A DNA stretch of 64,000 bases, taken from assembly GCA_965214795.1 (NCBI GenBank), contig OZ243976.1:4030001-4094000 (forward strand). The letters are read 5' to 3'. Both the position numbers and the translations under genes were made by a program. Below, one piece after another: positions 8,298-17,151 of this stretch; position 1 is the stretch's first letter, and every line of letters begins with the position of its first letter. This DNA comes from JAJDXW01 sp965214795. Lineage in GTDB: Bacteria > Pseudomonadota > Gammaproteobacteria > HK1. The notes under the pieces were generated by a model. The model was not told the DNA's origin, ran no database searches, and worked only from the letters and a program-made list of their open reading frames with translations.

Positions 8298-9179
8298 CTA
8301 CGACCGCTTCCGGGGCCCCTTCGCCGCGCCGCGGTAGAGGATCGATTGCAGGATCGGGGTTGCGGCGTCGTAGAGGACCCGCGCCTCCGGGTCGAACTCC
8401 TCCCTCGGACCGGGCAGCGGGTCGAAGTGGCCGTAGCGGTCCTCGCCCCGCACCAGGGCGGCCGGGACCCGCCCTCCGATCTGCCTGCAGTGGGTCGCGA
8501 TGTAGCGCACCACGAAGCCGATGCGGGGCACGTCGGTCGGGTTGGGGTTCGAACCGTGCACGATCCGCACGTGGTGGAGCGACATCTCGCCCGGCTCGAG
8601 CTCGATGTCCACCGCCTGCGACTCGTCCACGTCTACCCGCACTTCCTGGCCCCGGCTCAGCAGGTTGTCGTCGGCGAAGCCGTCGACGTGCTCGATCTGG
8701 CCGAGGTGGTGGGTACCGGGCACCACCCGCATGCAGCCATTGGCCCGCCGGCTCGGGGTGAAGGCGACCCACGCGGAGACGATTTCGGGGGGCTCGAGCC
8801 CCCAGTAGGTGGAGTCCTGATGCCAGCTCACGTAGGACGGATCGTGCGGCTTCTTGCTGAAGAAGCCGGTGGACCAGACCAGGAGGTCCGGACCGAGGAC
8901 CCGCTCCACGGCGTTCAGGATCCGTGGGTGCCGGGCGAGGTCGTAGAGCCAGGGCAGGAGGTAGTGGGGGTTGAAGGAGAAGGCGGTGGCCGCGTCCTCG
9001 GGCCGCTCTTTCCGCAGCGCCCGCATCCGCTCCCGGTACCCCCCCGCCTCCTCGGGCGCGAGCACCCGAAAGGGAAAGAGATAGCCGTCGCGCTCGTAGC
9101 GCGCGGCCAGCGGGTCCGGCGCCGCCCCGGCGGGTATCCGCCCCTCGACGGCAGTCTCCGTTGAAGTGTCGATGGACAT
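8298..9179 (-). CDS. Phytanoyl-CoA dioxygenase family protein
   Basis: Fe(II)/2-oxoglutarate oxygenase of the PhyH family, 293 residues. The iron ligands fit SWHQDSTYWGLEP (HxD) and a distal His in LHHVRIVHGSNPN; the 2-oxoglutarate-binding Arg is likely in RIGFVVRY. The cupin core includes GCMRVVPGTHHLGQ. The ATG at 9179 follows GGAGGGGAGAATC. It sits between the TRAP permease gene and the amidohydrolase gene. The specific substrate cannot be read from the sequence. Confidence 0.9.
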   Translation of the reverse strand: MSIDTSTETAVEGRIPAGAAPDPLAARYERDGYLFPFRVLAPEEAGGYRERMRALRKERPEDAATAFSFNPHYLLPWLYDLARHPRILNAVERVLGPDLLVWSTGFFSKKPHDPSYVSWHQDSTYWGLEPPEIVSAWVAFTPSRRANGCMRVVPGTHHLGQIEHVDGFADDNLLSRGQEVRVDVDESQAVDIELEPGEMSLHHVRIVHGSNPNPTDVPRIGFVVRYIATHCRQIGGRVPAALVRGEDRYGHFDPLPGPREEFDPEARVLYDAATPILQSILYRGAAKGPRKRS

Positions 9180-9252
9180 GATTCTCCCCTCCGGTTTCCC
9201 CGGAATTGAATCAGGTTTTTCGCTTCGAGGTCGAGTCCCTTCCCGCGCTTCG

Positions 9253-9415
9253 CCAGGACTTTCCCACGCTGGCCAATCATCCGCACCGGGTTGGCAGGAG
9301 CGCCCTCGTTCGTGCCCTCGGGGTGTCCCGCGGGCCGCGTGGAGGCAGCCGATCGACCCGATCGCGCGCGGCGAGCGCCATCCCGGCCCCTCGTTTCCAT
9401 CCGGAACCGTAGCGT
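9253..9415 (-). repeat. Dispersed repeat R1, uninterrupted copy A
   Basis: On the minus strand this segment is closely similar to 62252-62274 joined to 62416-62572. Shared landmarks include CTACGGTTCCGGATGGAAAC, GGTGCGGATGAT and GTGGGAAAGTCCT. Copy A is continuous where the 62-kb copy is split by an inserted element. It fills most of the 338-bp gap (9180-9517) between dctM and the PhyH-like gene, which otherwise shows no gene. It starts 74 bp upstream of the PhyH-like start. No coding capacity is recognised. Confidence 0.8.
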
Positions 9416-9517
9416 CGGAGGACCCTGCGCGCTTCGCTCCCTCGTCCCGTTTCGTCCGCCCGAGCGCTCCGCCACCGCCCCCGCCACCCGCAGCATCCGC
9501 GCACGCACCCGGCGGAC

Positions 9518-10846
9518 TCAGCCCGCGCCCCCTCCGAGGAGCACCTCCGGCAGCCACAGGGCGATCCGGGGGAAGAACAGGACCAGCAGCATCGCGATGA
9601 GCTGCATGATCATGAACGGCCAGAGCGCGCGATAGATGTGGTGCAGGCCGATCTCGGGTGGAGCGACCCCCTTGAGATAGAACGCGGCCGGTCCGAACGG
9701 CGGCGAGAGGTACGAGATCTGCATGTTCATGCAGAACAGGATCCCGAACCACACCGGGTCGAAGCCGAGGTTGGTGATGATGGGCACGAAGATCGGCATG
9801 GTGAGGAGGAGGATGCCGACCCAGTCCATGAAGAAGCCGAGCACGATGAGCACCGCCATCATGAGCACCACGACGACGAGCGGGTCGAAGGGGAGCCCGG
9901 TCATCACCGTGTTGATGAATCGGATCCCGCCGAGCAGGTTGTAGACGCCGATGAGCGCGGTCGCTCCGAAGGTGAGCCAGAGCAGCAGCCCGCAGGCCGA
10001 CATGGTCTGGCGGAGCGCGTCCCGGAGCATCCCCCAGCTCAGCTTGCCCCGGGCCCAGGCCGCGAGGATGGTGCCCGCGACCCCGACGGCGGCCGCTTCG
10101 CTCACCGCCGCGATCCCCGCGTAGATGCTCCCGAGCACCCCGAAGGCGACCCCCAACGGAAGGATGAGTCCCTTGAGGAGCCGGACCTTCTCGACCATCG
10201 GGAGGTTGCGCTCCACCTCCGGGAGCGGCGGAGCGAGGGCCGGGTTCCGGATGCACCGCGCGAAGATGTACACCGTGTAGATGCCGGCGAGGAGCAGCCC
10301 CGGGACGATCACCGCGACGAAGAGATCGCCGATCGAGACGTTGGCGGTCAGCCCGAAGAAGATGAGGACGATGCTCGGCGGGATCATGCTCCCGAGCGAG
10401 CCGCCGGCGCAGATGGTGCCGATGGCGAGGTTCCGGTCGTAGCCGAGGCGCAGCATCTGGGGCAGCGCCACGAGGCCGAGCAGGATGATCTCCCCCCCGA
10501 TGATGCCGGTGGTCGCGGCCATGAAGACGGCCGCGATGAGGGTCATGATCGCGACCCCGCCCGGCATGCGGCCGGCCCATACGCTCATCGCCTGGTAGAG
10601 GTCCCGGGCGACCCCCGATCGGTCCATGATCGTCGCCATCATGAGGAACATCGGGACCGCCACCAGCACGTAGACGTTGACGAAGCCGTAGATCCGGCTC
10701 GTGATGAGCTGGAGGGCGTCCCAGCCGAAGAAGCCGAACGTGAAGGTGACCGCCACGAGGCCGAGGGCGAACGCCATCGGCATGCCGATGATGAGCAGGA
10801 GGGCGATCGAGCCCACCATCAGCACGGTGATGAGTTCGATGCTCAT
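9518..10846 (-). CDS. TRAP transporter large permease, DctM type
   Basis: 442-residue inner-membrane protein with about 12 hydrophobic segments. Family signatures include the N-terminal GMPMAFALGLVA region, FVNVYVLVAVPMFLMMA, and GGSLGSMIPPSIVLIFFGL (the GxxGxxIPPS motif). It forms the Na+-coupled permease with the small DctQ subunit and a periplasmic binding protein, both encoded just upstream. Substrate is likely an organic acid; the neighbouring dioxygenase and amidohydrolase suggest its fate. Confidence 0.93.
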   Translation of the reverse strand: MSIELITVLMVGSIALLLIIGMPMAFALGLVAVTFTFGFFGWDALQLITSRIYGFVNVYVLVAVPMFLMMATIMDRSGVARDLYQAMSVWAGRMPGGVAIMTLIAAVFMAATTGIIGGEIILLGLVALPQMLRLGYDRNLAIGTICAGGSLGSMIPPSIVLIFFGLTANVSIGDLFVAVIVPGLLLAGIYTVYIFARCIRNPALAPPLPEVERNLPMVEKVRLLKGLILPLGVAFGVLGSIYAGIAAVSEAAAVGVAGTILAAWARGKLSWGMLRDALRQTMSACGLLLWLTFGATALIGVYNLLGGIRFINTVMTGLPFDPLVVVVLMMAVLIVLGFFMDWVGILLLTMPIFVPIITNLGFDPVWFGILFCMNMQISYLSPPFGPAAFYLKGVAPPEIGLHHIYRALWPFMIMQLIAMLLVLFFPRIALWLPEVLLGGGAG

Positions 10847-10897
10847 GGAGTCGCGGTCCGGGTTCGGGGCGGGGCCGGGGTGCGGGTGCGGTCCGGC

Positions 10898-11434
10898 TCA
10901 GCGTTCGCGAGCGCGGCTGTAGAGGTTGGCCACGGTCTGGACGGCGAGCAGGATGGCTCCGACGAAGAAGGCGGTGCGGATCACCATGGGCATCGGGAAG
11001 TCCCAGGCGCGTCCGCTTCGTTCGACGATCGCGATGGACTCCGACGCCTGGAGGCCGGTGAACCAGGCGAGCGCCCAGACGTACGCGAGGGCGAGGGTCA
11101 GGGTGACGAGATCGCACCAGCGCTGCGCGCGGGGGCTCAGGCGGTCGTAGACCACCGTGATCCGCACGTGCTCGCGCCGCTGCAGGGCGTAGGCCCCGCC
11201 CAGCATGAACGCGGTGGAGCAGAGCATGATGGTGGAGTCGTGCACCCAGATGGACGGGGCGCGGAACACCGAGTCCATGAACACTTCGTAGACCGAGATC
11301 GCCGCCGCGACGAGGAACAGCCAGCAGGCCGCCTCCCCCAGCCGGCGGGACAGGCGGTCGACGGCGGTGGGGGCAGCGGCGGCCGCCGCGCCCGGGGGAC
11401 CCGGAGGGACGCCCGAGGGATTGGGGGCTTCCAC
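10898..11434 (-). CDS. TRAP transporter small permease, DctQ type
   Basis: 178 residues with four predicted transmembrane helices; the family core includes EVFMDSVFRAPSIWVHD and HVRITVVYDRLSP (the REHVRIT motif). The N-terminal 25 residues are Pro/Ala-rich and less conserved; the start at 11434 is GTG with no strong ribosome site, so the true start may be somewhat downstream. It lies between dctP and dctM in the standard order. Confidence 0.9.
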   Translation of the reverse strand: MEAPNPSGVPPGPPGAAAAAAPTAVDRLSRRLGEAACWLFLVAAAISVYEVFMDSVFRAPSIWVHDSTIMLCSTAFMLGGAYALQRREHVRITVVYDRLSPRAQRWCDLVTLTLALAYVWALAWFTGLQASESIAIVERSGRAWDFPMPMVIRTAFFVGAILLAVQTVANLYSRARER

Positions 11435-11532
11435 GCGTTCGAGAGCGCGGTGACCGGCCCGGCCTCCGCCGGGCCGTCACCGCCCGCGTCGAACGGGCCG
11501 GACAGGCCGAGGCCGGAAAGCCGGCCGCGGCG

Positions 11533-12555
11533 TCAGAGGAGCCCCATGTCGGTCATGAAGGCGATGTGGCTTTCGTAGACGCGCTTCGCCATCTCGCTCT
11601 TCTCGGACCACTCGAGCCAGACCTCCTGGGCGATCGCCCGGAGCTCGCGCCGCTCCGCGCTCCCCCAGTTGATGAGGGTGGACGGGTCGCGCTTGGCGAC
11701 GAAGGAGCGGTCGAGCACCGCGTTCATGCCGAGGCTGTCGCGGTTCATCTCGCGCGCCGCGATCTCGAGAATCGCCTTGAGATCGTCCGACAACCCGTTC
11801 CAGGTATCGAGGTTGATGGAGATATCGGACATCGGCATGGAGTGGATGCCGGGATAGATCGCGTAGGGGGCGATCTTCCCGTAGCCGAGCTCGTCGTTCA
11901 TGCCGAGGGTGCCCCAGTCGGTGGCCTCGATCTTGCCGCGCTCGAGCGCGGTGTAGACCTCGGTGCCGGGAAGGGTGGAGACGCCGACGCCGACCTTGCG
12001 CCAGATCCCGGCGCCCATGCCCTCGGGCGCCCGCATCTTGATGCCCTTGAAGTCCGCGATGCTGCGAAGCGGCTTCTTGGACGGGATGGACTCCGCCCCC
12101 CACATGACCGGGCCGAGGTAGTACAGCCCGTATCTGGCGTAGAGCTCGCGGGCGATCTCGACGCCGCCCCCGTGCCAGAACCACATCTCCTGCTGATAGG
12201 GGTTCTCGTAGCCGGCGTTGATGTCGGCGAGGAGCGCGAACGCGGCGTCCTTGCCGACGAAATAGCCGGTGCCGCCGTTCATGCCGTCGATGATGCCGAC
12301 CTTGACCGCGTCCAGCATCTCCCCGGGCGGCACCACCGCGCCGACCGAGAGGGCCTCGATCTCGATCCGGCCGCCCGACATCCGGCCGACGTTGGCCGCG
12401 AACCGCTCGAACGCCTTCTGGTTCGTGGTGCCGGCCTGCCAGAAGGACTGGAACGTCCAGTCGTTGTCGGCGGCTCCGGCGGTGGGCGAGAGCGCGAGGA
12501 GGGCCGTCAGCGCGACGAGGGCGGCGGGCAACCGTCGAAATCCCGATCCCGGCAT
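11533..12555 (-). CDS. TRAP transporter substrate-binding protein, DctP type
   Basis: About 340 residues including a signal peptide (RRLPAALVALTALLALSP, cleavage near TAGAADN). The mature part has the DctP fold: FQSFWQAGTTNQKAFERFA at the start, FKGIKMRAPEGM and VSTLPGTEVYTALERG in the middle, the latter a hallmark of the family. ATG codons at 12555 (preceded by GGGAG) and 12576 are both possible. It is the first gene of the TRAP operon and sets the ligand specificity, which cannot be read here. Confidence 0.92.
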   Translation of the reverse strand: MPGSGFRRLPAALVALTALLALSPTAGAADNDWTFQSFWQAGTTNQKAFERFAANVGRMSGGRIEIEALSVGAVVPPGEMLDAVKVGIIDGMNGGTGYFVGKDAAFALLADINAGYENPYQQEMWFWHGGGVEIARELYARYGLYYLGPVMWGAESIPSKKPLRSIADFKGIKMRAPEGMGAGIWRKVGVGVSTLPGTEVYTALERGKIEATDWGTLGMNDELGYGKIAPYAIYPGIHSMPMSDISINLDTWNGLSDDLKAILEIAAREMNRDSLGMNAVLDRSFVAKRDPSTLINWGSAERRELRAIAQEVWLEWSEKSEMAKRVYESHIAFMTDMGLL

Positions 12556-12899
12556 GGTCTTGTCTCCCGATTTCATGTGCGGTGTTCCTGGTCGGACCGC
12601 GGCACCGGCTCTCCGCCGCCGGCCCTGCCCCGGCCGTTCGTCCGAACGGCCCGGACGGCGCCTCGGGGCGCGATGCCCAGCCTGATCGGCCACGACCCGA
12701 GGGTGGAGTCTACACGGATCGAGTGCGCCGGGGCGGCGGGCCATGCGGTGAAGGAAGGCTCGGTCACGACAACAAAATGGTCCTGTCGGAAACCGAGCCT
12801 CGCACGTAATCGGAATCCGGAATGCTCTATCCTGAGCCTTTGGCCCGCTGGGGCCCGCTGGCGGGCCGGCGGGATGGGCAGGCGCTCGAGGGGCAGGCG

Positions 12900-13703
12900 G
12901 TGAAACTCCATGATTCCGAGATCGAACGATTCCGGGAAGACGGCTTCCTCATCCTGCCGGGACGTTTCGCGACGGAGGAGGCGGAGCTCCTCAAGGCGGA
13001 GCTGCCGCGGCTCTTCGCCGAACGGCGCCCGGAGAACTTCCGCGAGAAGGAGAGCGACGCGGTACGCACGGCCATGGGCCTGCACCTTCGAAGCGAGGTC
13101 TACGCGCGGGTCGTGCGGGACCCCCGGCTCGTCGAGCCGGCCCGGCAGCTCCTCGGGGAGGACCTCTACGTCCAGCAGGTCAAGGTCAACGCCAAGGCGG
13201 CGTTCTCCGGGGACGTCTGGCAGTGGCACTACGACTTCGCGACCCACCACGGCGAGGACGGGGTGCCGGAGCCGCTTGCCCTCAACCTCCACATCCTCCT
13301 CGACGAGGTGAACGAGTTCAACGGGCCGCTCGTCTTCATCCCCGGCTCGCATCGGCGCGGCCCCGCCCCCGCGACCCTCGACACGGAGACGACCAGCTAC
13401 CCGCTCTGGGTGGTGGAGGACGAAGCGGTCGCGAAGCTCATCGAGGAGGGCGGACTCGTGTCGGCCAAGGGGCCGCCCGGCACGATGCTCATCTTCGGCG
13501 ACACCCTCGTGCACGGCTCGTCGCTCAACATGTCGCCCTGGCCGCGCACGATCTTCTCCCTCATCCTGAACCCGGTCTCCAACGCCCTCACCCGCCACCG
13601 GCGCCCCGACCACCAGCATCATCGGGACCTGACTCCCGTCGCGCCGCTTCCCGACCACTGCCTGCTCGCGGCGGACGCGGCGCCCGGAGGGGCGATCTCG
13701 TGA
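12900..13703 (+). CDS. Phytanoyl-CoA dioxygenase / ectoine-hydroxylase-like protein
   Basis: Fe(II)/2-oxoglutarate oxygenase of the PhyH superfamily, about 267 residues from the GTG at 12900 (GAGGGG ribosome site just upstream; an ATG at 12822 is an alternative). Core: KAAFSGDVWQWHYDFATHH (HxD iron ligands), NEFNGPLVFIPGSHRRG, and the distal His in FGDTLVHGSS. The region around HYDF...HGEDGVPEP resembles ectoine hydroxylases, but no ectoine synthesis genes are nearby. Its TGA overlaps the GTG of the methyltransferase gene (GTGA). Confidence 0.88.
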   Translation: MKLHDSEIERFREDGFLILPGRFATEEAELLKAELPRLFAERRPENFREKESDAVRTAMGLHLRSEVYARVVRDPRLVEPARQLLGEDLYVQQVKVNAKAAFSGDVWQWHYDFATHHGEDGVPEPLALNLHILLDEVNEFNGPLVFIPGSHRRGPAPATLDTETTSYPLWVVEDEAVAKLIEEGGLVSAKGPPGTMLIFGDTLVHGSSLNMSPWPRTIFSLILNPVSNALTRHRRPDHQHHRDLTPVAPLPDHCLLAADAAPGGAIS

Positions 13704-14572
13704 ATCGGATCATCTTCGACGACAACCTCGCCTGGCTCGAGCGCGCCCCGCGCGAAGCCTTCTCGCTCATCTACATCGACCCGCCGTTCAATACCGGCCG
13801 GCGCCAGGCCCGAACCCGGCTCCGCACGGTGGCCGACAGAAATGGAGACCGAACCGGATTTAAGGGCAAGCGCTATCGAACCGAACGTCTCGGGACAACC
13901 GGATTCGACGACCGGTTCGATGACTACGCCGGCTTCCTCCGCGAGCGCATCGAGGCGGCCCGGCCGCTCCTCGCCTCCGACGGAAGCCTGTTCCTCCACG
14001 TCGACTACCGCGAGGTCCACTACTGCAAGGTGATGCTGGATGAAGTCTTCGGACGCGAGTCGTTCATGAACGAGATCATCTGGGCCTACGACTACGGCGC
14101 GAGATCGAAACGCCGCTGGTCGGCCAAGCACGACAACATACTCTGGTATGTCAACGATCCCGATCGCTACATCTACGACTTCGATGCGATCGACCGGATC
14201 CCCTACATGGCTCCGGGGTTGGTCGGGCCGGAGAAGGCGGCGCGGGGAAAGACCCCGACGGACGTCTGGTGGCACACCATCGTGAGCCCGAACGGACGGG
14301 AGAAGACCGGCTATGCGACGCAGAAACCGCTCGGCATCCTGGAGCGCATCGTCAGGGTGCATTCCAGTCCGGGCGACCGGCTTCTCGATTTCTTCGCCGG
14401 TTCGGGCTCGTTCGGAGAGGCGGCGGCCCGTCACGGCCGCGAGTTCGTCCTCGTCGACAACAACCCCGAAGCCATTCGCATCATGCTGAAACGACTCGCG
14501 AAATATCGCCTGGAAGTAGAAAATTGGAACGAGACCATCCCCGTTCCGGAAGCACAACTAACGTTGGTGTAG
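13700..14572 (+). CDS. Type II DNA methyltransferase (beta-class, N6-A or N4-C)
   Basis: 290-residue site-specific amino-methyltransferase. The catalytic motif IYIDPPFNTG lies near residue 24-33 and the SAM-binding motif LLDFFAGSGSFGEAA near 227, a catalytic-before-SAM order that marks a beta-class enzyme. The region GYATQKPLGILERIV is typical of the family. Start GTG 13700 overlaps the stop of the preceding dioxygenase. A probable restriction endonuclease gene follows after 6 bp. Recognition sequence cannot be read. Confidence 0.88.
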   Translation: MNRIIFDDNLAWLERAPREAFSLIYIDPPFNTGRRQARTRLRTVADRNGDRTGFKGKRYRTERLGTTGFDDRFDDYAGFLRERIEAARPLLASDGSLFLHVDYREVHYCKVMLDEVFGRESFMNEIIWAYDYGARSKRRWSAKHDNILWYVNDPDRYIYDFDAIDRIPYMAPGLVGPEKAARGKTPTDVWWHTIVSPNGREKTGYATQKPLGILERIVRVHSSPGDRLLDFFAGSGSFGEAAARHGREFVLVDNNPEAIRIMLKRLAKYRLEVENWNETIPVPEAQLTLV

Positions 14573-14578
14573 GGCATC

Positions 14579-15145
14579 ATGACAATTGCTATTGATGATC
14601 CGGACGTCCAGATGCTGGCATCCATATCAACGTCGATTAGAGGTGACTACGCTCAAGCCTCTAATTCGTGGAGAGGGAGTCCTTTCGAATGGATTCTTGG
14701 ATGCCCATCTCGTCAAAAAGGTGCAATTTTCGAGTCCTTGGTGGCCGGATGGTGCGCCGCCAAAGGTTTGAACGTAACTCGAAGTGGGGATAGCGATGCA
14801 GATCGAATTATCGAAGGACTAAGGGTTGAAATAAAGGGATCTACGCTCTGGAAAGCAGGTCGCTACAAGTTTCAACAACTCCGGGATCAGAATTACCATG
14901 CTGCAGTCTGTCTGGGAATAAGCCCATTCGACGCTCATTGTTGGACAATTCCCAAAGATGAAATAATGCGCCGTTGGGAAAACAGGGAAATTTCTTCACA
15001 ACACGGAGGCAGCGCAGGAACGGATACCGCATGGCTCGACATCAGGCCAGCGAGTCCGCCAAGATGGATAGAACCCTGGGGAGGCCGTCTATCCGAGGCA
15101 TTTGAAGTCTTGAGGAGTCTCGCAGACCGAGGAGGACATTCGTGA
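14579..15145 (+). CDS. Probable type II restriction endonuclease (PD-(D/E)XK-like)
   Basis: 188 residues. A plausible nuclease core is DADRIIEGLRVEIKGS (Asp75, Glu84-x-Lys86), with an upstream Glu in GAIFESLVAGW (Glu52); this is the PD-(D/E)XK arrangement. It directly follows a methyltransferase gene, the usual R-M layout. Its base composition is visibly more AT-rich than its neighbours, a sign of transfer. The stop TGA overlaps the GTG of the cupin gene. I recognise no specific restriction enzyme; the assignment rests on motif and context. Confidence 0.65.
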   Translation: MTIAIDDPDVQMLASISTSIRGDYAQASNSWRGSPFEWILGCPSRQKGAIFESLVAGWCAAKGLNVTRSGDSDADRIIEGLRVEIKGSTLWKAGRYKFQQLRDQNYHAAVCLGISPFDAHCWTIPKDEIMRRWENREISSQHGGSAGTDTAWLDIRPASPPRWIEPWGGRLSEAFEVLRSLADRGGHS

Positions 15146-15531
15146 ACGCACCCCAAGATCGAATCATGGCCCCGATGGAGGCGCTCTTCCGCGCCGCCGC
15201 CGACATCCCCGAGGAGACCATCCATGCCGTGGAAGGTGCTGTCGAGCAGGGGGAGCTCTCCGTCAAGGTGCTGATGGTCGCCGACAACTTCGTCACCCTG
15301 TGGATCCGGCGCGGGAAGGGACTGGTCGACCCCGTGCACCGGCATGACGACCACGAGTCGGTGGCGACCCTGGTCTCCGGCAAGCTGAAGATGTGGATCG
15401 GCGACGAGGAGTTCGTCGCCGGGCCGGGAGACGTCTGGCGCCATCCGCCGGGAGTGCCCCACTACTCCGAGGCGCTCGAGGACTGCGTGCAGATCGAGAT
15501 CAAGTCGCCCGCGCGCAAGACCTGGACGTAG
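15142..15531 (+). CDS. Cupin-domain protein
   Basis: 129 residues with a single cupin barrel. Metal ligands fit PVHRHDDHESVATLVSG (cupin motif 1) and AGPGDVWRHPPGVPH (motif 2). Start GTG 15142 has a GGAGGACATTC ribosome site and overlaps the stop of the restriction gene. In content it belongs with the PhyH-like gene upstream rather than with the R-M genes in between. Reaction unknown; could be a small dioxygenase, isomerase or sensor. Confidence 0.85.
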   Translation: MNAPQDRIMAPMEALFRAAADIPEETIHAVEGAVEQGELSVKVLMVADNFVTLWIRRGKGLVDPVHRHDDHESVATLVSGKLKMWIGDEEFVAGPGDVWRHPPGVPHYSEALEDCVQIEIKSPARKTWT

Positions 15532-15814
15532 GCACCCTCGACGCTTGCGAAACCTCGGGCGGTCCGGAGACCTTGATTGGCCGGGAACGCGGCCGGCGGC
15601 GAGACGGCCGATCCCCTCCCTCTGCGCTTTGAGTGGCTGGGATCCGTATGCTGCGCAAAGAATGTGGCTCATGAACCCGGGTCGGCGACACCCGGCCGGG
15701 CGCTGATCCGCCCCCGCCGACCGGCGGCCAGGCGGTCAATGGCCGTGCACGGCCGGCGAGGGACCGAGCGGCTCCGCAGGGGTTGCCGGTGAACGTCAAT
15801 CGGGAGGCACGACC

Positions 15815-16192
15815 ATGGTGCATGCTGTGATGCAACGACTTGCCGCGGTTCTCGCCATTGGCGGGTTCGCGTTCTCCCTCGGCCTCTGCGGTGCAGCGAC
15901 CGCTCACTCCCGGCCGGAGACGACCGCCCCCGCGGACGGCGAGGTGGTCGCCGCGGCGCCCGAGGTCATCGCCATCTCCTTCGACAAGCCGATGCGCATC
16001 ACCACGATCGAGCTGACCGGCGCGGACGGCGACGCTTTCGCCCTGGAGCGCACGGACGAGATGGCCCCGGTGACCCGGTTCGAGGCGACCCCGCCCCCGC
16101 TCCCCGCCGGGCACTACACCGTGAAGTGGCGCGGGCTCTCGGCGGACGGGCATCCGATGAGCGGACGCTTCTCCTTCGAAGTCCGGCCGTAG
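15815..16192 (+). CDS. copC: CopC-domain copper-binding periplasmic protein
   Basis: 125 residues with a signal peptide ending near TAHSRPE; the mature N-terminal His and the His in LSADGHPMSGRF are the expected Cu(II) ligands. The immunoglobulin-like CopC fold shows as AISFDKPMRITTIEL and HYTVKWRGLSADGHP. It is followed after 8 bp by copD, the usual pairing for copper handling across the inner membrane. The preceding 283 bp (15532-15814) contain no gene I can see. Confidence 0.92.
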   Translation: MVHAVMQRLAAVLAIGGFAFSLGLCGAATAHSRPETTAPADGEVVAAAPEVIAISFDKPMRITTIELTGADGDAFALERTDEMAPVTRFEATPPPLPAGHYTVKWRGLSADGHPMSGRFSFEVRP

Positions 16193-16200
16193 GCTTCGCC

Positions 16201-17151
16201 ATGCTTTCGACCGTCGTGAACCTCGACGGGGTGACGGCGATCGAGATCCTCGTCAAGACCGCGACCTACGCGGCCTGCCTCGCCGCCGCAGGCAGTGCAC
16301 TCGCCCTCCTCGCCCGGTCGCGGCTCGATGACGAGACGGCGCGGGCGGTGCGGCGGCTCGCGGTGGCGGGTGCGATGACCGCGGCCGCCCTGTCGGCGAT
16401 CCGCATTCCGATCCGCGCGAGCTTCCTCATGGGCGGGACCTTCTCGGGGGCGTTCGAGCCGTCCATCCTCGTGATGGTGGTCGAGAGTCCGCTCGGCACC
16501 AGCCTCGGGGTGCGTCTCGCGGGGCTCGCGCTCATCTGCCTCGTGGTCGTGAACCGTCCCCCGGCCCGCACCGCCGCCGGACTTGGGGCCGTGCTCGTCT
16601 GCGCCTCGTTCGCGCTTCGGGGCCACGCCCTGGAGGAGCCTCGCCTGGTTCTCGGCGTCCTCGTCACCTTTCACCTGCTCGGACTCGCGTTCTGGGTCGG
16701 GATCCTCGCTCCGCTCCATCGGATGGCCGGAGCGGATACGAGGGCGGCAGGGGCCCTCGCCGCCGAGTTCAGCGCATGGGCGGTCCGGATCGTGCCCGCG
16801 CTGGTCGCGGCCGGGGTGGCTCTCTTCGTCGTCCTGACCAGCGATCCGATAGCCGCCCTCGACACGCCCTACGGCCGCCTCCTCGCCGTGAAGCTGCTCC
16901 TCTTCGCACCGCTTCTCGGCCTCGCCGCGTTCAACAAGCTCCGCCTCACCCCGGCCCTCGAGGCCGGTGTGCGCGGAGCGGGCACGCACCTTCGCCGATC
17001 CATCCGGCTCGAAGCCCTCGCCGTGTTCGCGATCCTCGCGACGACCGCCACCCTCACCACCGTCGCATCCCCGGAACGACCTCGACACGGGTCCGCCGGG
17101 GAAGCCGAATCATCGGCGGCCCCGCCCCCATCCCTACCCAGCCACAGGTGA
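16201..17151 (+). CDS. copD: CopD-family copper resistance membrane protein
   Basis: About 316 residues, mostly hydrophobic, with eight or so transmembrane segments (for example VLVTFHLLGLAFWVGILAPL and IVPALVAAGVALFVVL). The arrangement and HLLGLAFWVG motif match CopD, thought to import copper delivered by CopC. ATG at 16201 follows copC by 8 bp. The C-terminal tail is polar and Pro/Ser-rich. A membrane-anchored cytochrome c gene follows immediately. Confidence 0.9.
   Translation: MLSTVVNLDGVTAIEILVKTATYAACLAAAGSALALLARSRLDDETARAVRRLAVAGAMTAAALSAIRIPIRASFLMGGTFSGAFEPSILVMVVESPLGTSLGVRLAGLALICLVVVNRPPARTAAGLGAVLVCASFALRGHALEEPRLVLGVLVTFHLLGLAFWVGILAPLHRMAGADTRAAGALAAEFSAWAVRIVPALVAAGVALFVVLTSDPIAALDTPYGRLLAVKLLLFAPLLGLAAFNKLRLTPALEAGVRGAGTHLRRSIRLEALAVFAILATTATLTTVASPERPRHGSAGEAESSAAPPPSLPSHR

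Noticed and set aside
8298..11480. A 1060-codon open frame on the minus strand spanning the PhyH gene and the TRAP permease region.
   Set aside because: Only its last 293 codons (from 9179) match a protein family; the rest is the out-of-frame shadow of dctM and dctQ with Arg/Pro/His-rich translation typical of GC-rich antisense frames.
9638..11578. Long plus-strand open frame opposite the TRAP operon.
   Set aside because: Its translation is a Glu/Asp/His/Arg-rich run without hydrophobic core or motifs, an antisense artefact of GC-rich coding DNA.
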